This document shows positions 42,273 through 51,361 of a stretch of 64,000 bases of DNA, piece after piece. A model generated the notes under the pieces. The model did no database searches, was not told the DNA's origin, and saw only the letters and a list, made by a program, of their open reading frames with translations. The stretch lies in the NCBI GenBank assembly GCA_041605955.1, contig JBFIXI010000003.1:50347-114346 (forward strand), written 5' to 3'. Both the position numbers and the translations under genes were made by a program. The stretch comes from JAHEJX01 sp041605955 (GTDB lineage: Bacteria; Actinomycetota; Acidimicrobiia; Spongiisociales; UBA5794). Position 1 is the stretch's first letter; every line of letters begins with the position of its first letter.

Positions 42273-44614
42273 TGCGCCGCTTGCGCCTCCTTCTCGCCGC
42301 TCTCGTCGTCCTCATCGCAGCACCCTCTCCGGTGGTAGCCGACAGCCCCGACGACGACACGTTCGTGTTCATCAGCTCGAGCGACGGCAACAAGTTCAGA
42401 GTGACGATCAGCAACGGGCGCGGCGGCGGTCGCCGGCCGATCACCTCGAAACTCACGCTGTGGCGCCCGGCCATCTCTCCTGATGGGACCCGCATCGCAT
42501 TCTCGGCTCCGATCGGGCGACCCACGCTCGGCCGATTCGGCATTGCGGTAGCCAACCTGGACGGGACCGGCTTCACCATGCTGACCACGCCGAAGTACGC
42601 CGACTTCAGCCCGACCTGGTCTCCCGATGGCGCCAGGCTCGCCTTCGTCCGGGACCGCAAATCCAACCTCGACGCGGCCACCTGTTGTGTGCTGCGGGTG
42701 ATGGACGCCACCGGGAGCAACCAAGCCACGATCCCCGGAACCCTGGGCGCATCCAACCCGGCGTGGTCTCCCGCCGGCAACGAGATCGCGTACGACACCA
42801 CGGATGGGCTCCATGTGACCGATCTGGCCGGAACCCGCTCCCGCACGATTGCGTCCGCCCGGCGCGCCCAGGCGGCGTGGTCCCCCGACGGGTCCGAGAT
42901 CGCCTTCGTGCGCGATATGGGATCGGAACACCGGCTCGTTGTCGCCGACGTGGACGGGGCCAACCCCCGGCCCTGGTATGCAACGCCACAGACCATCGAG
43001 TCACCAACCTGGGATCTCGACGGCGAGGCGATCTCGTTCGTCCGCCACGGCGGCGACGGCCACCTGGGGCGCACCGGCATCCAAGTGTGGAACGTCACCC
43101 GCGCCGGCGATGCCCACCGCCTGTTTTCCTCCGCCAACCCGATCGTGCATCTCGCCCGCTATACCCGGCGGGGCCCCGAGTGCGATTTCAACGGCGACGC
43201 CCGCAGCGATCTCGCCATCGCTCTCACCGGACAAGACGTCGACGGGATGGAGCGCGCCGGCGCCGTCGAGATCATGTACGGAACTGCGACGGGACTGAGC
43301 GCGCGCAATAGCCAGCAGCTCCATCGCGGGCTCAACTTCGTTGCCGGCGGGCTGGCGGCGAACGCCAAGTTCGGGGCCGCCTTGGTGTGCGGCGACTTCG
43401 ACGGCGATTCCTACTCCGACCTGGCGATCGGCGCCCCCGGTGGCGCAGGCTCGGTAACCGTGATGTACGGATCGGCCGATGGGCTCACTCGGTTGGGTGA
43501 CCTCTGGGACCAAGACACGGCCGGCGTGCTCGGCGTCGGCAATCCGGGCGACGCCTTCGGATCGGCTTTGGGCGCCGGCGACTTCGACGGCGACGGCTTC
43601 TTCGACCTGGCCATAGGCTCGCCCTCCGACGTGATCGGTAACGATGCCATCGGCAGCGTCAACGTCCTCTACGGCGGCCCCTCCGGCCTCACGGCAGCCG
43701 ACGACCAGCTGTGGCATCAGGCGATCAACGGGGTCAAAGGAATCCCTCAGGCGGGAGACGAGCTAGGCGCCGCGTTGGCGGCGGCGGACTTCGACGGCGA
43801 CGGGCGCGACGACTTGGCGATCGGCGCGCCGAACGACCGGTACAGAGGCAAGCCCATCGGAGCAGTCAACGTGCTGTACGGGACCCGCCTCGGGCTGAGC
43901 GAGCGCGGCGACCAGCGCTGGCATCAGGATTCACCCGGCATCGGAGGTGCCGGCCGCGCCGGGGACCGCTTCGGGGCATCGCTGGCGGCTGCGGATTTCG
44001 GAGGCGACGGCGACGGCGATCTCGCCATCGGTGTGCCCGGCGACACGCCCAGGAACGTGACGGCTGGAGCGATCAACGTGCTGTACGGCCAGCCGACCGG
44101 GCTCTCCGAGGCCTACAGCGACCGCTTCCACCAAGCCGCGCCGGGAATCGAAGCCGCCGCCCGGACCGGTGATCGGTTCGGAGCATCGTTGATGGCGGGC
44201 GACTTCGATGGTGACAGCCGTACCGATCTCGCCATCGGCATCCCCGGCGACACGCCAAACAACATCGCCGCCGGAGCGGTCGCAGTGCTCTACGCCCAAG
44301 CCACCGGCCTCGAGCCGGCCGGCAATCAGCGCTGGTATCAGGATGCTCCCGGCGTGGCCGGCATCGGTGAGGCCGGCGACCGGCTGGGGCGGGCGGTGGC
44401 CACCGGCGACTTCGATGGCGACGGCTACTTCGACCTGGCGATTGGCGTGCCCGGCGAAGACATCTCGGGATTCACCAACGCCGGGGTCGTCCATGCTTTG
44501 TACGGCCAGGCATCGGGGATCTCTGCGGCGCGAGATCAGATGTGGCATCAGGGAGTCGACGGCATGGGCGGCTCACTGCAGAATCGCGACGCCTTCGGCG
44601 CGGCGATCAACTGA
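42272..44614 (+). CDS. Secreted protein with PD40/TolB-like propeller and seven FG-GAP repeats
   Basis: 780 residues. A Sec signal peptide (LLLAALVVLIAAPSPVVA) precedes a PD40/WD40-like propeller (~25-300; repeats ISPDGTRIAFSAP, WSPDGARLAFVRD, WSPAGNEIAYDT, WSPDGSEIAFVRD). From ~305 seven FG-GAP/integrin-type repeats follow, each with a Ca2+-binding DFDGDGxxDLAIG loop (for example AGDFDGDGFFDLAIGSPSD) and a closing VNVLYG segment; seven blades make one closed propeller. One loop is altered (DFGGDGDGDLAIG). It would be an extracellular adhesion or scaffold protein, possibly binding the mature Cys-rich protein encoded upstream. Last gene of the operon. Confidence 0.9.
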   Translation: MRRLRLLLAALVVLIAAPSPVVADSPDDDTFVFISSSDGNKFRVTISNGRGGGRRPITSKLTLWRPAISPDGTRIAFSAPIGRPTLGRFGIAVANLDGTGFTMLTTPKYADFSPTWSPDGARLAFVRDRKSNLDAATCCVLRVMDATGSNQATIPGTLGASNPAWSPAGNEIAYDTTDGLHVTDLAGTRSRTIASARRAQAAWSPDGSEIAFVRDMGSEHRLVVADVDGANPRPWYATPQTIESPTWDLDGEAISFVRHGGDGHLGRTGIQVWNVTRAGDAHRLFSSANPIVHLARYTRRGPECDFNGDARSDLAIALTGQDVDGMERAGAVEIMYGTATGLSARNSQQLHRGLNFVAGGLAANAKFGAALVCGDFDGDSYSDLAIGAPGGAGSVTVMYGSADGLTRLGDLWDQDTAGVLGVGNPGDAFGSALGAGDFDGDGFFDLAIGSPSDVIGNDAIGSVNVLYGGPSGLTAADDQLWHQAINGVKGIPQAGDELGAALAAADFDGDGRDDLAIGAPNDRYRGKPIGAVNVLYGTRLGLSERGDQRWHQDSPGIGGAGRAGDRFGASLAAADFGGDGDGDLAIGVPGDTPRNVTAGAINVLYGQPTGLSEAYSDRFHQAAPGIEAAARTGDRFGASLMAGDFDGDSRTDLAIGIPGDTPNNIAAGAVAVLYAQATGLEPAGNQRWYQDAPGVAGIGEAGDRLGRAVATGDFDGDGYFDLAIGVPGEDISGFTNAGVVHALYGQASGISAARDQMWHQGVDGMGGSLQNRDAFGAAIN

Positions 44615-44629
44615 CGTTCGACGTCCCTG

Positions 44630-45526
44630 CTAGGGAGCCCCCGCTCGGATCACCCCGCCGCGCCGCTGGTGGGCGTTGCCGATGACGGTAAACGCACCCG
44701 GGTCCGCCCTGGAGATCGCATCCACTAGGCGGCGGGCTTCGGCCCGGCTCACCGTGGAGAAGAGCAGGAAACGGTCTTCCTCCGACCACATCCCGGTTGC
44801 CTTCCAACCCGTCACTCCCACGTTCATGGTGGCAAACACCGTGTTGGTGAGCATCTCGGGTTGATTCGTGACCACCGTGACCGTCCTGACGACGCTGGGA
44901 CCTTCGAGCACGTAGTCGAGGGCCAACCCGTGGATGAACAGCAGGATGAGGCCGTACAGCGCTTTCTCCCACCCAAATGTGAAGCCGAGCAACACCAGGA
45001 TCGATCCGTCGAGCACGAGGTAGATCTGGCTGACCGGGATCCCGGTTCGCAGCTGGATTATCCGGCTGATGATTCCGGTGCCGGCGGCAGTCGCAGAAGC
45101 CCGGTAGATCAAGCCGGCGCCGAGACCGGACACCACACCGCCGAACAGCGCCACCAACAGCAGATCGTCAGAGATGTTCTGCGGAAAGACATCGCCGATG
45201 GCGTCCACGCCGATGTTGTAGATCGCCACCACCCAGGCGGTGCGCAGCAGGAATGTCATTCCGCCCAGCATCCGGAAACCGAGCACCATGACCGGGAGGT
45301 TGGCTACCAGCATTGCGGTCCCAGGCGGGAAGCCGGTCCAGTCGTTGATCACCAGCGCGAGTCCCCCCACGCCGCCCCCGGCAATGCCGTAGGGGAGCAT
45401 GAACGTGCGGAACGCATATATGAGCAGCACTGCGCCCACAGTGAGCACTGCGTACTCCGACGCCACCCGGGCCATCCGGTACTTGGAGGGGCGAGGCACG
45501 TGCACGATGTCGGTGAGTTTCGTCAT
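44630..45526 (-). CDS. YitT family membrane protein
   Basis: 298 residues. Five to six TM helices (~25-185; FMLPYGIAGGGVGGLALVIN, ATAAGTGIISRIIQLRTGIP) followed by a DUF2179 domain (~215-290; VTVVTNQPEMLTNTVFATMN, DPGAFTVIGNAHQRRGG). This is the YitT_membrane + DUF2179 layout. Role unknown, although some family members are linked to stress and sporulation in Bacillus. Converges with the FG-GAP gene. Confidence 0.93.
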   Translation of the reverse strand: MTKLTDIVHVPRPSKYRMARVASEYAVLTVGAVLLIYAFRTFMLPYGIAGGGVGGLALVINDWTGFPPGTAMLVANLPVMVLGFRMLGGMTFLLRTAWVVAIYNIGVDAIGDVFPQNISDDLLLVALFGGVVSGLGAGLIYRASATAAGTGIISRIIQLRTGIPVSQIYLVLDGSILVLLGFTFGWEKALYGLILLFIHGLALDYVLEGPSVVRTVTVVTNQPEMLTNTVFATMNVGVTGWKATGMWSEEDRFLLFSTVSRAEARRLVDAISRADPGAFTVIGNAHQRRGGVIRAGAP

Positions 45527-45611
45527 GAGAGCCGCCGGAGTGTAGGGCTATTCGGGCATTACAGAATCGCTTTCAATCTGCCGTCGCGACCACTCACTCG
45601 AGCCATCCTGG

Positions 45612-46589
45612 TCAGGCTGATGAGCAGGCGAGAAAAGGCTCCAGGACGACTAGCTCGGCGGTGTCCGGGTCGAGCCGCACGGCAGCTCCGATGGGCAAAA
45701 CCGTGTTGACTCCGCCGTGCCCGAAGTCGTCGCATTTCACAACGGAGAACTCGTAGTCGGCGGCTACGTCCAGGAGGATCTCGGTGAAGGGGACCTCCGA
45801 AGCTTGCCCGGTGAAGGCGGATCCGTCGGAACCTACGAGGACGCCCCGTACATGGTCGAAGACCCCCATGTAGATCAAGTGTCGTAGCCAGGAGTCGACA
45901 ATGCCGGGCGCATCGACCATGCCTTCGAAGAACAGCACCACGTCGCGCCGATGCGGTACCTGATAGCGGGTCCCCGCCAAGGCTCGCAACGACATGCCCG
46001 GGCCGAGCAGCGTTCCCTCGGCAGCCCCTGAGTTGCGCACCGTCTCCCAGGGCAAGCGCTGCCCAATCGGACCCACCCGACGGTCGAACAGCATGGCGTG
46101 CAGCTCCTCCACTTCGTACGGGTCGGGGCCCTGACCAAGCTGCCACATGACCATCGGGCCGTGGAAGGTGATCATGCCGGTGACCGCATGGATCGCCAGC
46201 AACAGAGCGCTGGCGTTGCTGAAGCCCATCAGAATCGTGGGGTTCGCCGCAATGACGTCCCAGTCGAGGTGGGCGAGCACCCCAGCCGCTACATGGCCAC
46301 CATGAGAGCTGATGATTGCCTTGATCTCCGGATCGGCGAACATCTCGTTGATGTCATCGGCCCGCGCCTGCGCCGAGCCGGCCGCATAGCCGGTGTCGGC
46401 GAGCGCATGCGGCGCCAGCACCGGGTCCAACCCCAGATTGCGGAGCTGTTCCATGCCGGCTTCGAGCTCGCCGAACGGGTCGGGCGAGGGAGACATCCGC
46501 ACCGGCCACGACGGTGTCACCACAGCGACCCGATCGCCTGATTGGAGGCGGGGCGGCCGGAGATTTGCAATTGGAACTTCCGCCGTCAT
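45612..46589 (-). CDS. S66 peptidase (LD-carboxypeptidase family)
   Basis: 325 residues. The N-terminal PPRLQSGDRVAVVTPSWPVR, ISSHGGHVAAGVLAHLDW and nucleophile Ser124 in LMGFSNASALLLAI match S66; the Glu and His of the triad correspond to LFFEGMVDAPG and KCDDFGHGG. LD-carboxypeptidases trim the terminal D-Ala of muropeptides during recycling; microcin-C immunity homologues (MccF) have the same fold, so either peptidoglycan recycling or detoxification is possible. Cytoplasmic. Its ATG is one base from the stop of the CoA-binding protein gene. Confidence 0.9.
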   Translation of the reverse strand: MTAEVPIANLRPPRLQSGDRVAVVTPSWPVRMSPSPDPFGELEAGMEQLRNLGLDPVLAPHALADTGYAAGSAQARADDINEMFADPEIKAIISSHGGHVAAGVLAHLDWDVIAANPTILMGFSNASALLLAIHAVTGMITFHGPMVMWQLGQGPDPYEVEELHAMLFDRRVGPIGQRLPWETVRNSGAAEGTLLGPGMSLRALAGTRYQVPHRRDVVLFFEGMVDAPGIVDSWLRHLIYMGVFDHVRGVLVGSDGSAFTGQASEVPFTEILLDVAADYEFSVVKCDDFGHGGVNTVLPIGAAVRLDPDTAELVVLEPFLACSSA

Positions 46590-47078
46590 CTATTGGATCG
46601 GCCGCCGTCGGCGGCTGCTGATTACCCCGGTGTCGAAGCCGCCCAGATGGAGCCGACCGCAAAACCTGGCGTGCTCGATCTTCAAGCAGCGATCCTGCAC
46701 GACATTGAGCCCGGCCGCCATCGCCTTGCGGGCCGCCTCGTCGTGGCGCAATCCGAGCTGGAACCATACGGTCGGCGCGCCGACGGCGATGGCCTCATCC
46801 ACCACGTCCGGAATGGCGTCCCGATTACGGAAGATGTCGACGATGTCGGGTACTTCGGGAAGATCCGCCAGGGAGGGAAAGCAAGGAACGCCGAGCACCT
46901 CGTCGTAGCCCGGATTCACGCAGTACACCCGAAACGGGGTTCGTACCAGATACGTGGCGACGAAGTTGGACGACCGCAGCGGATTGGCTGAGACTCCAAC
47001 CAGCGCGATCGACTCGGCTTGGCTGATGATCCGCAGCCGTTCCTTCGCCGAGGCTTCGGGCACGGTGGTGGTCGTCAT
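46590..47078 (-). CDS. CoA-binding protein
   Basis: 162 residues. A single succinyl-CoA-synthetase-type Rossmann domain: IALVGVSANPLRSSNFVATY, VNPGYDEVLGVPCFPSLADL, VDIFRNRDAIPDVVDEAI and VWFQLGLRHDEAARKAMAAG with the closing VVQDRCLKIEH. It starts at ATG 47078 with GGAGAAG upstream and overlaps the MetY-like gene stop by 4 bp. This MetY-CoA-binding pairing recurs in actinobacteria, so it probably serves sulfur amino acid metabolism; the exact role is unknown. Confidence 0.93.
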   Translation of the reverse strand: MTTTTVPEASAKERLRIISQAESIALVGVSANPLRSSNFVATYLVRTPFRVYCVNPGYDEVLGVPCFPSLADLPEVPDIVDIFRNRDAIPDVVDEAIAVGAPTVWFQLGLRHDEAARKAMAAGLNVVQDRCLKIEHARFCGRLHLGGFDTGVISSRRRRPIQ

Positions 47079-48370
47079 GTCTTCTCCAGCGTGGCGTTCA
47101 GCCCGTTCTCCAGATCCCACAGGATGTCACTCAAGGTCTCGATTCCCACCGAGATGCGGATGGTATCGGCGCCGACGCCGGCGGCGAGCCGCTCCCGTTC
47201 GGGTACCTGCTGGTGGGTCGTGGAGGCCGGGTGGATGATGAGGGTCTTGGCGTCGCCGACATTGGCAACGTGCGAGATCAGCTCGAGGTTCTGAATCAGC
47301 GTGACACCGGCGGCGTATCCGCCGACGAGCCCAAAGGTGAAGATGGCGCCGGGTCCCTCCGGGGTGTACTTCTCCGCCAGTGGGGTCCACGGGTCTTCGG
47401 GGAAGATGGGAAACTTGACCCACGTAACTGCAGGGTGCTCCGCAAGGAATCGGGCCACCGCCGCAGCATTCTCCACGTGGCGTTGCATCCGCAGCGGCAG
47501 GGTCTCCAGCCCGAGCATGAGCAGATAGCTGTTGAACGGGCTCAGCGCGGCGCCGACATCGCGCAGCAACTCGACACGAGCTCGGGTTAGATAGGCGTAC
47601 TCGCGAAAGTTCTCCCAGAACGTCAGATCGTGGTAGGCCGGTGACGGCTCTACCAGCAACGGGAACTTGCCGTTGTCGAAGGGGAACGTGCCCGCCTCGA
47701 CGATGACACCGCCGAGGACCGCACCGTGGCCGCCGATGAACTTGGTAGCCGAGTGCACGACGATATCGGCCCCGTGCTCGATCGGGCGGCACAGGTAGGG
47801 GGTGGCGAAGGTGTTGTCGACTATCAGCGGGATACCGCGACCGTGAGCGATCTCGGCGTACGTGGCGATGTCGAGGATGTCACAACCGGGGTTACCGATC
47901 GTCTCGCCGTAGAGCGCCTTGGTGTTGTCCCCAATCGCCGCCCGCACGGCATCGGGGTCGGCAAAGTCGACGAAGCTCACGTCGATGCCCATGCGGCGCA
48001 ACGTCACATCGAGTTGGGTGTAGGTACCGCCGTAGAGCGCCTTGGAGGCGACGAGATGATCCCCCTGCGCTGCGATCGTGAGGATGGCGATGAGCTGTGC
48101 CGACTGGCCGGAGGCGACGGCAACTGCCCCCAAGCCCCCCTCGAGTGAGGCCATGCGTTCTTCGAAGGCGGCCGTAGTCGGATTGCCGATGCGGCTGTAG
48201 ATGTTGCCGTAGGTCTGCAAAGCGAACAGATCGGCGGCATGCTGGGCATCTTCGAAGACGAAGGCGGTCGAGGCGTAGATGGGCAATGCCCTCGATCCGG
48301 TTTCCGGGTCGGGTGGTTGTCCCGCATGGATCGCCCGGGTGTCGAATCCGAATTCATGGTGGTCGGTCAC
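47075..48370 (-). CDS. metY: O-acetylhomoserine aminocarboxypropyltransferase (MetY)
   Basis: 431 residues. FDTRAIHAGQPPDPETGSRA, IYSRIGNPTTAAFEERMASL, VASGQSAQLIAILTI, the PLP lysine in VVHSATKFIGGHGAV and the tail HPASTTHQQVPERERLAAG are those of O-acetylhomoserine sulfhydrylase, which makes homocysteine from O-acetylhomoserine and sulfide. It is closer to MetY than the paralogue at 13222. Coupled to a CoA-binding protein gene. Cytoplasmic. Confidence 0.93.
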   Translation of the reverse strand: MTDHHEFGFDTRAIHAGQPPDPETGSRALPIYASTAFVFEDAQHAADLFALQTYGNIYSRIGNPTTAAFEERMASLEGGLGAVAVASGQSAQLIAILTIAAQGDHLVASKALYGGTYTQLDVTLRRMGIDVSFVDFADPDAVRAAIGDNTKALYGETIGNPGCDILDIATYAEIAHGRGIPLIVDNTFATPYLCRPIEHGADIVVHSATKFIGGHGAVLGGVIVEAGTFPFDNGKFPLLVEPSPAYHDLTFWENFREYAYLTRARVELLRDVGAALSPFNSYLLMLGLETLPLRMQRHVENAAAVARFLAEHPAVTWVKFPIFPEDPWTPLAEKYTPEGPGAIFTFGLVGGYAAGVTLIQNLELISHVANVGDAKTLIIHPASTTHQQVPERERLAAGVGADTIRISVGIETLSDILWDLENGLNATLEKT

Positions 48371-48477
48371 GGTGCCATTCTCGCCCAGCCTGCCGTGTGG
48401 CGCGTCGCCGAGCCGGCGAACCGCCCGACCGGTTCGTTCGTAGTCAGAACGAAGGATCCTCCAGAAAGGAGACGGGA

Positions 48478-48894
48478 ATGCGCAGATCTCTCGTATTAGT
48501 GGCTGTCATGGCGCTGGCGCTGTTGACGGCCGTGCCGGCCATGGCCGACGGACGGCCTCTCACGGCCGAGCTCAGCGGAGCCGCCGAGGTGCCCGGGCCC
48601 GGCGATCCCGACGGCAGCGGCGCGGCTCACGTGACCTTGAACCAGGGCTTGGGTGTCGTTTGCTGGACTCTCACTTTCGCCGACATCGCTGAGCCGTTCG
48701 CCGCCCACATCCACTTCGGGGCGGCCGGGGAAGCCGGTGGGGTGGCCGTGGCGCTCAATACCTCCAGCGGGTGCACGGACGGAGTGGATAAGGACCTGAT
48801 CAAGGACATCAGACAGAACCCCCAGAACTACTACGTGAACGTCCACAACGGCGACTTCCCACCGGGTGCGATCCGCGGGCAGCTGTCCAAGTAG
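48478..48894 (+). CDS. Secreted CHRD domain-containing protein
   Basis: 138 residues. Signal peptide LVLVAVMALALLTAVPAMA, then a CHRD domain: LTAELSGAAEVPGPGDPDGS, AAHIHFGAAGEAGGVAVAL, NYYVNVHNGDFPPGAIRGQL. CHRD domains are beta-barrels named after the BMP inhibitor chordin; the bacterial role is unknown. ATG at 48478 follows AAAGGAGA; the open frame continues upstream but without a signal. A strong terminator follows. Confidence 0.93.
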   Translation: MRRSLVLVAVMALALLTAVPAMADGRPLTAELSGAAEVPGPGDPDGSGAAHVTLNQGLGVVCWTLTFADIAEPFAAHIHFGAAGEAGGVAVALNTSSGCTDGVDKDLIKDIRQNPQNYYVNVHNGDFPPGAIRGQLSK

Positions 48895-48917
48895 CCCGAG
48901 GCGCAGCAGGAGATCAC

Positions 48918-48951
48918 ACGGGGAGCGGGGTGACGATGCCTCGCTCCCCGT
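48918..48951. terminator. Perfect 10-bp stem-loop between convergent genes
   Basis: ACGGGGAGCG (48918-48927) pairs with CGCTCCCCGT (48942-48951), 14-nt loop, followed by TTTGG on the plus strand. It lies between the CHRD gene and the convergent SRPBCC gene and probably ends both. Confidence 0.7.
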
Positions 48952-48969
48952 TTGGCGCGGCTGCCAGCG

Positions 48970-49452
48970 CTAGGCGGGGAGCTGCTTGTCCTTGCCGCTC
49001 TCCATGATCTCCTTGAGCCGATCGAAGTCCGCCAGGTCGTGCTTCAGCAGCGCGAACTCGTACGCGGGCCGCAGCAGCTTGATGAGCAAGTTGTTCGACG
49101 CAGGCTCATCGCCAGCGAAAAAGCGGCAACCGACGCCGTCGGGCAGCCACTCCATGAAGGAGTCGATGAGAACGGGACCCTGCTTGCCGACATATGCGAA
49201 GTAGTGCGGCGGATCCCATTCGGTGACTTCCAACTCGAAGCTGAACGTGAGGAACATGACCGTGGCAGAGACCCTGAACTTGCTACCGACACCGGGCGGT
49301 CCTGGCGTGATCCACTTGGCGCCCGACATGCGCGGTCGCCACTCGGGGGTCCGCTCCAGGCTCATCTCATAGTCGAAGACATCCTGAGGCGGACGGGCGA
49401 TGTAGATCCCCAAATAGGCAGTTCTCGGTGGCGATGAAACGTCCTGTCGCAA
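48970..49452 (-). CDS. SRPBCC family protein
   Basis: 160 residues, START/Bet v1-like helix-grip fold: GIYIARPPQDVFDYEMSLER at the first strand, VGSKFRVSATVMFLTFSFEL and SFMEWLPDGVGCRFFAGDEP, with a C-terminal helix. Members bind lipids, cofactors or polyketides. A TTG at 49452 without a clear ribosome site is the first start; there is no internal ATG before the conserved region. Ligand unknown. Confidence 0.85.
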   Translation of the reverse strand: MRQDVSSPPRTAYLGIYIARPPQDVFDYEMSLERTPEWRPRMSGAKWITPGPPGVGSKFRVSATVMFLTFSFELEVTEWDPPHYFAYVGKQGPVLIDSFMEWLPDGVGCRFFAGDEPASNNLLIKLLRPAYEFALLKHDLADFDRLKEIMESGKDKQLPA

Positions 49453-49488
49453 GCGTACGCTTGCCGGCTGCGGAACACGCCCTGGCTG

Positions 49489-51162
49489 CTAGCTGATTCG
49501 GGGCAGCCGCTTGAGGTCCAGTGCTTGCTCCGGGGCCAGGTGGAAGTCAGCCAGCGCCGACAACACCGAGAGATTCGAGTTGACCACCTCGCGGTTGACA
49601 TTGAGGAGTGACGACGCCACCGCTTGGGGCACCGCCTTGCTGGCGATTCCGCGAATGATCTCGCCGTGCATCTCCTCATGCCATTCGTGGACGTGCTGGA
49701 TCAGCTCGACGATGTCTTCGAGCCGCACCGTGTCCTGGTCTACCCGGCGCAGCACGAACAACTCCGCGTAGTAGCTGCTCATGATGCTGCGGAAGTGATC
49801 TAGATAGTCGCCAATGCGGCGTCCCGGAGCTTCCTCGAAGTCCTGGAGATTGTGGCGGATGTCCTTCAGCTGCTTGGTGGAGTGCACTGCGCTGCGGACT
49901 GCCGAGAGCAGCTGCTGAAGACGGCGCGACTCCTGGTCACGCAGCGGCTGGCCCTGCAGGCGCGTCGCGAAGCCGAGGATCTCACCTTCCAGCCGCTTCG
50001 TGGAGTCGTACATCGCGTCGAATTTGACCGCCTCGATCCTGGGATCGATGGTCGTTGCCACCGGCAATCGGCCGGGCGGCGTAGGTAGCGGCGGGGTGAA
50101 GACTCGCATGTTCTGCCTGATGACTCGGGCGATGAGATGGGCCGTCTCGAGCTCGATCGCTTCGAGCGCGGCGTCGCTGACCTCGAGGCTGACGTCTGGC
50201 AAGAATCGAGCCTCCGCTGGGATGGCGTGAACAAAACGGCGCTCCAGCCAAGCCGCAAACGGCTTGATTATCGGAACGAAGAGGGCCAGGCCGACGAAGT
50301 TGAACAAGCTGTGAAAGGCCACGAGGGCGTACAACGGGTCGGAGATACCCAGGCCGCTGACAACGGCCAGCAAGGGAAGCCGAAGGGCAAAGGCGATCAC
50401 ATCCGTCACGAAATTGAAGATGAAGTGAGCCAAGGCAACCCGCCGTTTGGAAGAGCTGCCCTTCGCGGCGCCCAACAAAACCGTGGTAGTGGTGCCCAGA
50501 TCGGCACCTATCGCTATGGCCGCTGCGTTGGGGAGATCGATCACGCCGATGTCGAGCGCGGCCAGCGTGAGAATCATGGTTGCCGAGCTGGATTGAATCA
50601 CCGCCGCGAACACCAACCCGAAGAGCAGGTATTGCCACGGCGCCAATTCGGCCAGCATGGCGACATCGATGCTGTCCGCCAGCGTGGCCACGCTGTCCTT
50701 CATGAACGACAGCCCGAGCAACAGCAGCCCCAGACCCACGATGGCCTGACCTATGCGGCCCAGAGTCGCTTTGGCGAAGACGAAGAGCAACCCGCCCGTA
50801 GCGATCAGCGGCAACAGCAGCGCTTCGAGATCGACCTTGAAGCCGAGGGTGGCCACGATCCAACCAGTGAACGTGGTACCTAGATTCGAGCCGAAGACGA
50901 TCCCCAAGGCGCTGACGAGTGTCAGCAGGCCGGCTGCGGTGAAGGCCAAGACCATGAGCCCGACCACGGAGCTGCTCTGCAAGAGGGCAGTAGCGACGGT
51001 GCCCCCCGCAACTGCCTTGAGCGGGGTATCTGTGCTGCGTTTGAGGAAGCCGGCCAGGCTGCGACCGCCGATGGCTTTGAGCGCGCTCTCGAGTTGGGTC
51101 ATGGCGAACAGGAACAGCGCTAACCCGGCGAGCATTCGCCAAAGATCAAACTCTCCGATCAT
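49489..51162 (-). CDS. Na/Pi cotransporter family protein (NptA-like, with PhoU-like domain)
   Basis: 557 residues. Two Na/Pi symporter repeats with the QSSS motif: TVATALLQSSSVVGLMVLAF and VFAAVIQSSSATMILTLAAL, about nine TM helices to residue ~310, then a long cytosolic helical PhoU-like region (~360-550). These proteins import phosphate with sodium. The ATG at 51162 follows a hydrophobic-rich MIGEFDLWRMLAGLALFLFA start. A hairpin upstream belongs to the neighbouring gene's terminator. Confidence 0.94.
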   Translation of the reverse strand: MIGEFDLWRMLAGLALFLFAMTQLESALKAIGGRSLAGFLKRSTDTPLKAVAGGTVATALLQSSSVVGLMVLAFTAAGLLTLVSALGIVFGSNLGTTFTGWIVATLGFKVDLEALLLPLIATGGLLFVFAKATLGRIGQAIVGLGLLLLGLSFMKDSVATLADSIDVAMLAELAPWQYLLFGLVFAAVIQSSSATMILTLAALDIGVIDLPNAAAIAIGADLGTTTTVLLGAAKGSSSKRRVALAHFIFNFVTDVIAFALRLPLLAVVSGLGISDPLYALVAFHSLFNFVGLALFVPIIKPFAAWLERRFVHAIPAEARFLPDVSLEVSDAALEAIELETAHLIARVIRQNMRVFTPPLPTPPGRLPVATTIDPRIEAVKFDAMYDSTKRLEGEILGFATRLQGQPLRDQESRRLQQLLSAVRSAVHSTKQLKDIRHNLQDFEEAPGRRIGDYLDHFRSIMSSYYAELFVLRRVDQDTVRLEDIVELIQHVHEWHEEMHGEIIRGIASKAVPQAVASSLLNVNREVVNSNLSVLSALADFHLAPEQALDLKRLPRIS

Positions 51163-51298
51163 GGGCGGGACCAGCCCTGAGAGGTCTTTACCTACGTACC
51201 ACTGAAATGCCGCCCGCCCCAGGGTCGTTCGGCCCTTGCTGGGCCGTGGCCATTAGATGCGTCCTACACGGAAGTCCTCGGCGCCAAACGCGACCGCC

Positions 51299-51339
51299 CG
51301 TTGTGCTCATCGCGGCATCGGCCCCGTGTGAGCACAACG
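51299..51339 (-). terminator. Perfect 11-bp inverted repeat downstream of a secreted-protein gene
   Basis: CGTTGTGCTCA (51299-51309) and TGAGCACAACG (51329-51339) flank a 19-nt loop. It lies just after the 169-aa secreted-protein gene and upstream of the Na/Pi transporter. No T-run, so an operator for the transporter is an alternative. Confidence 0.5.
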
Positions 51340-51361
51340 AACAGATCGTTTCGGTAACGGT

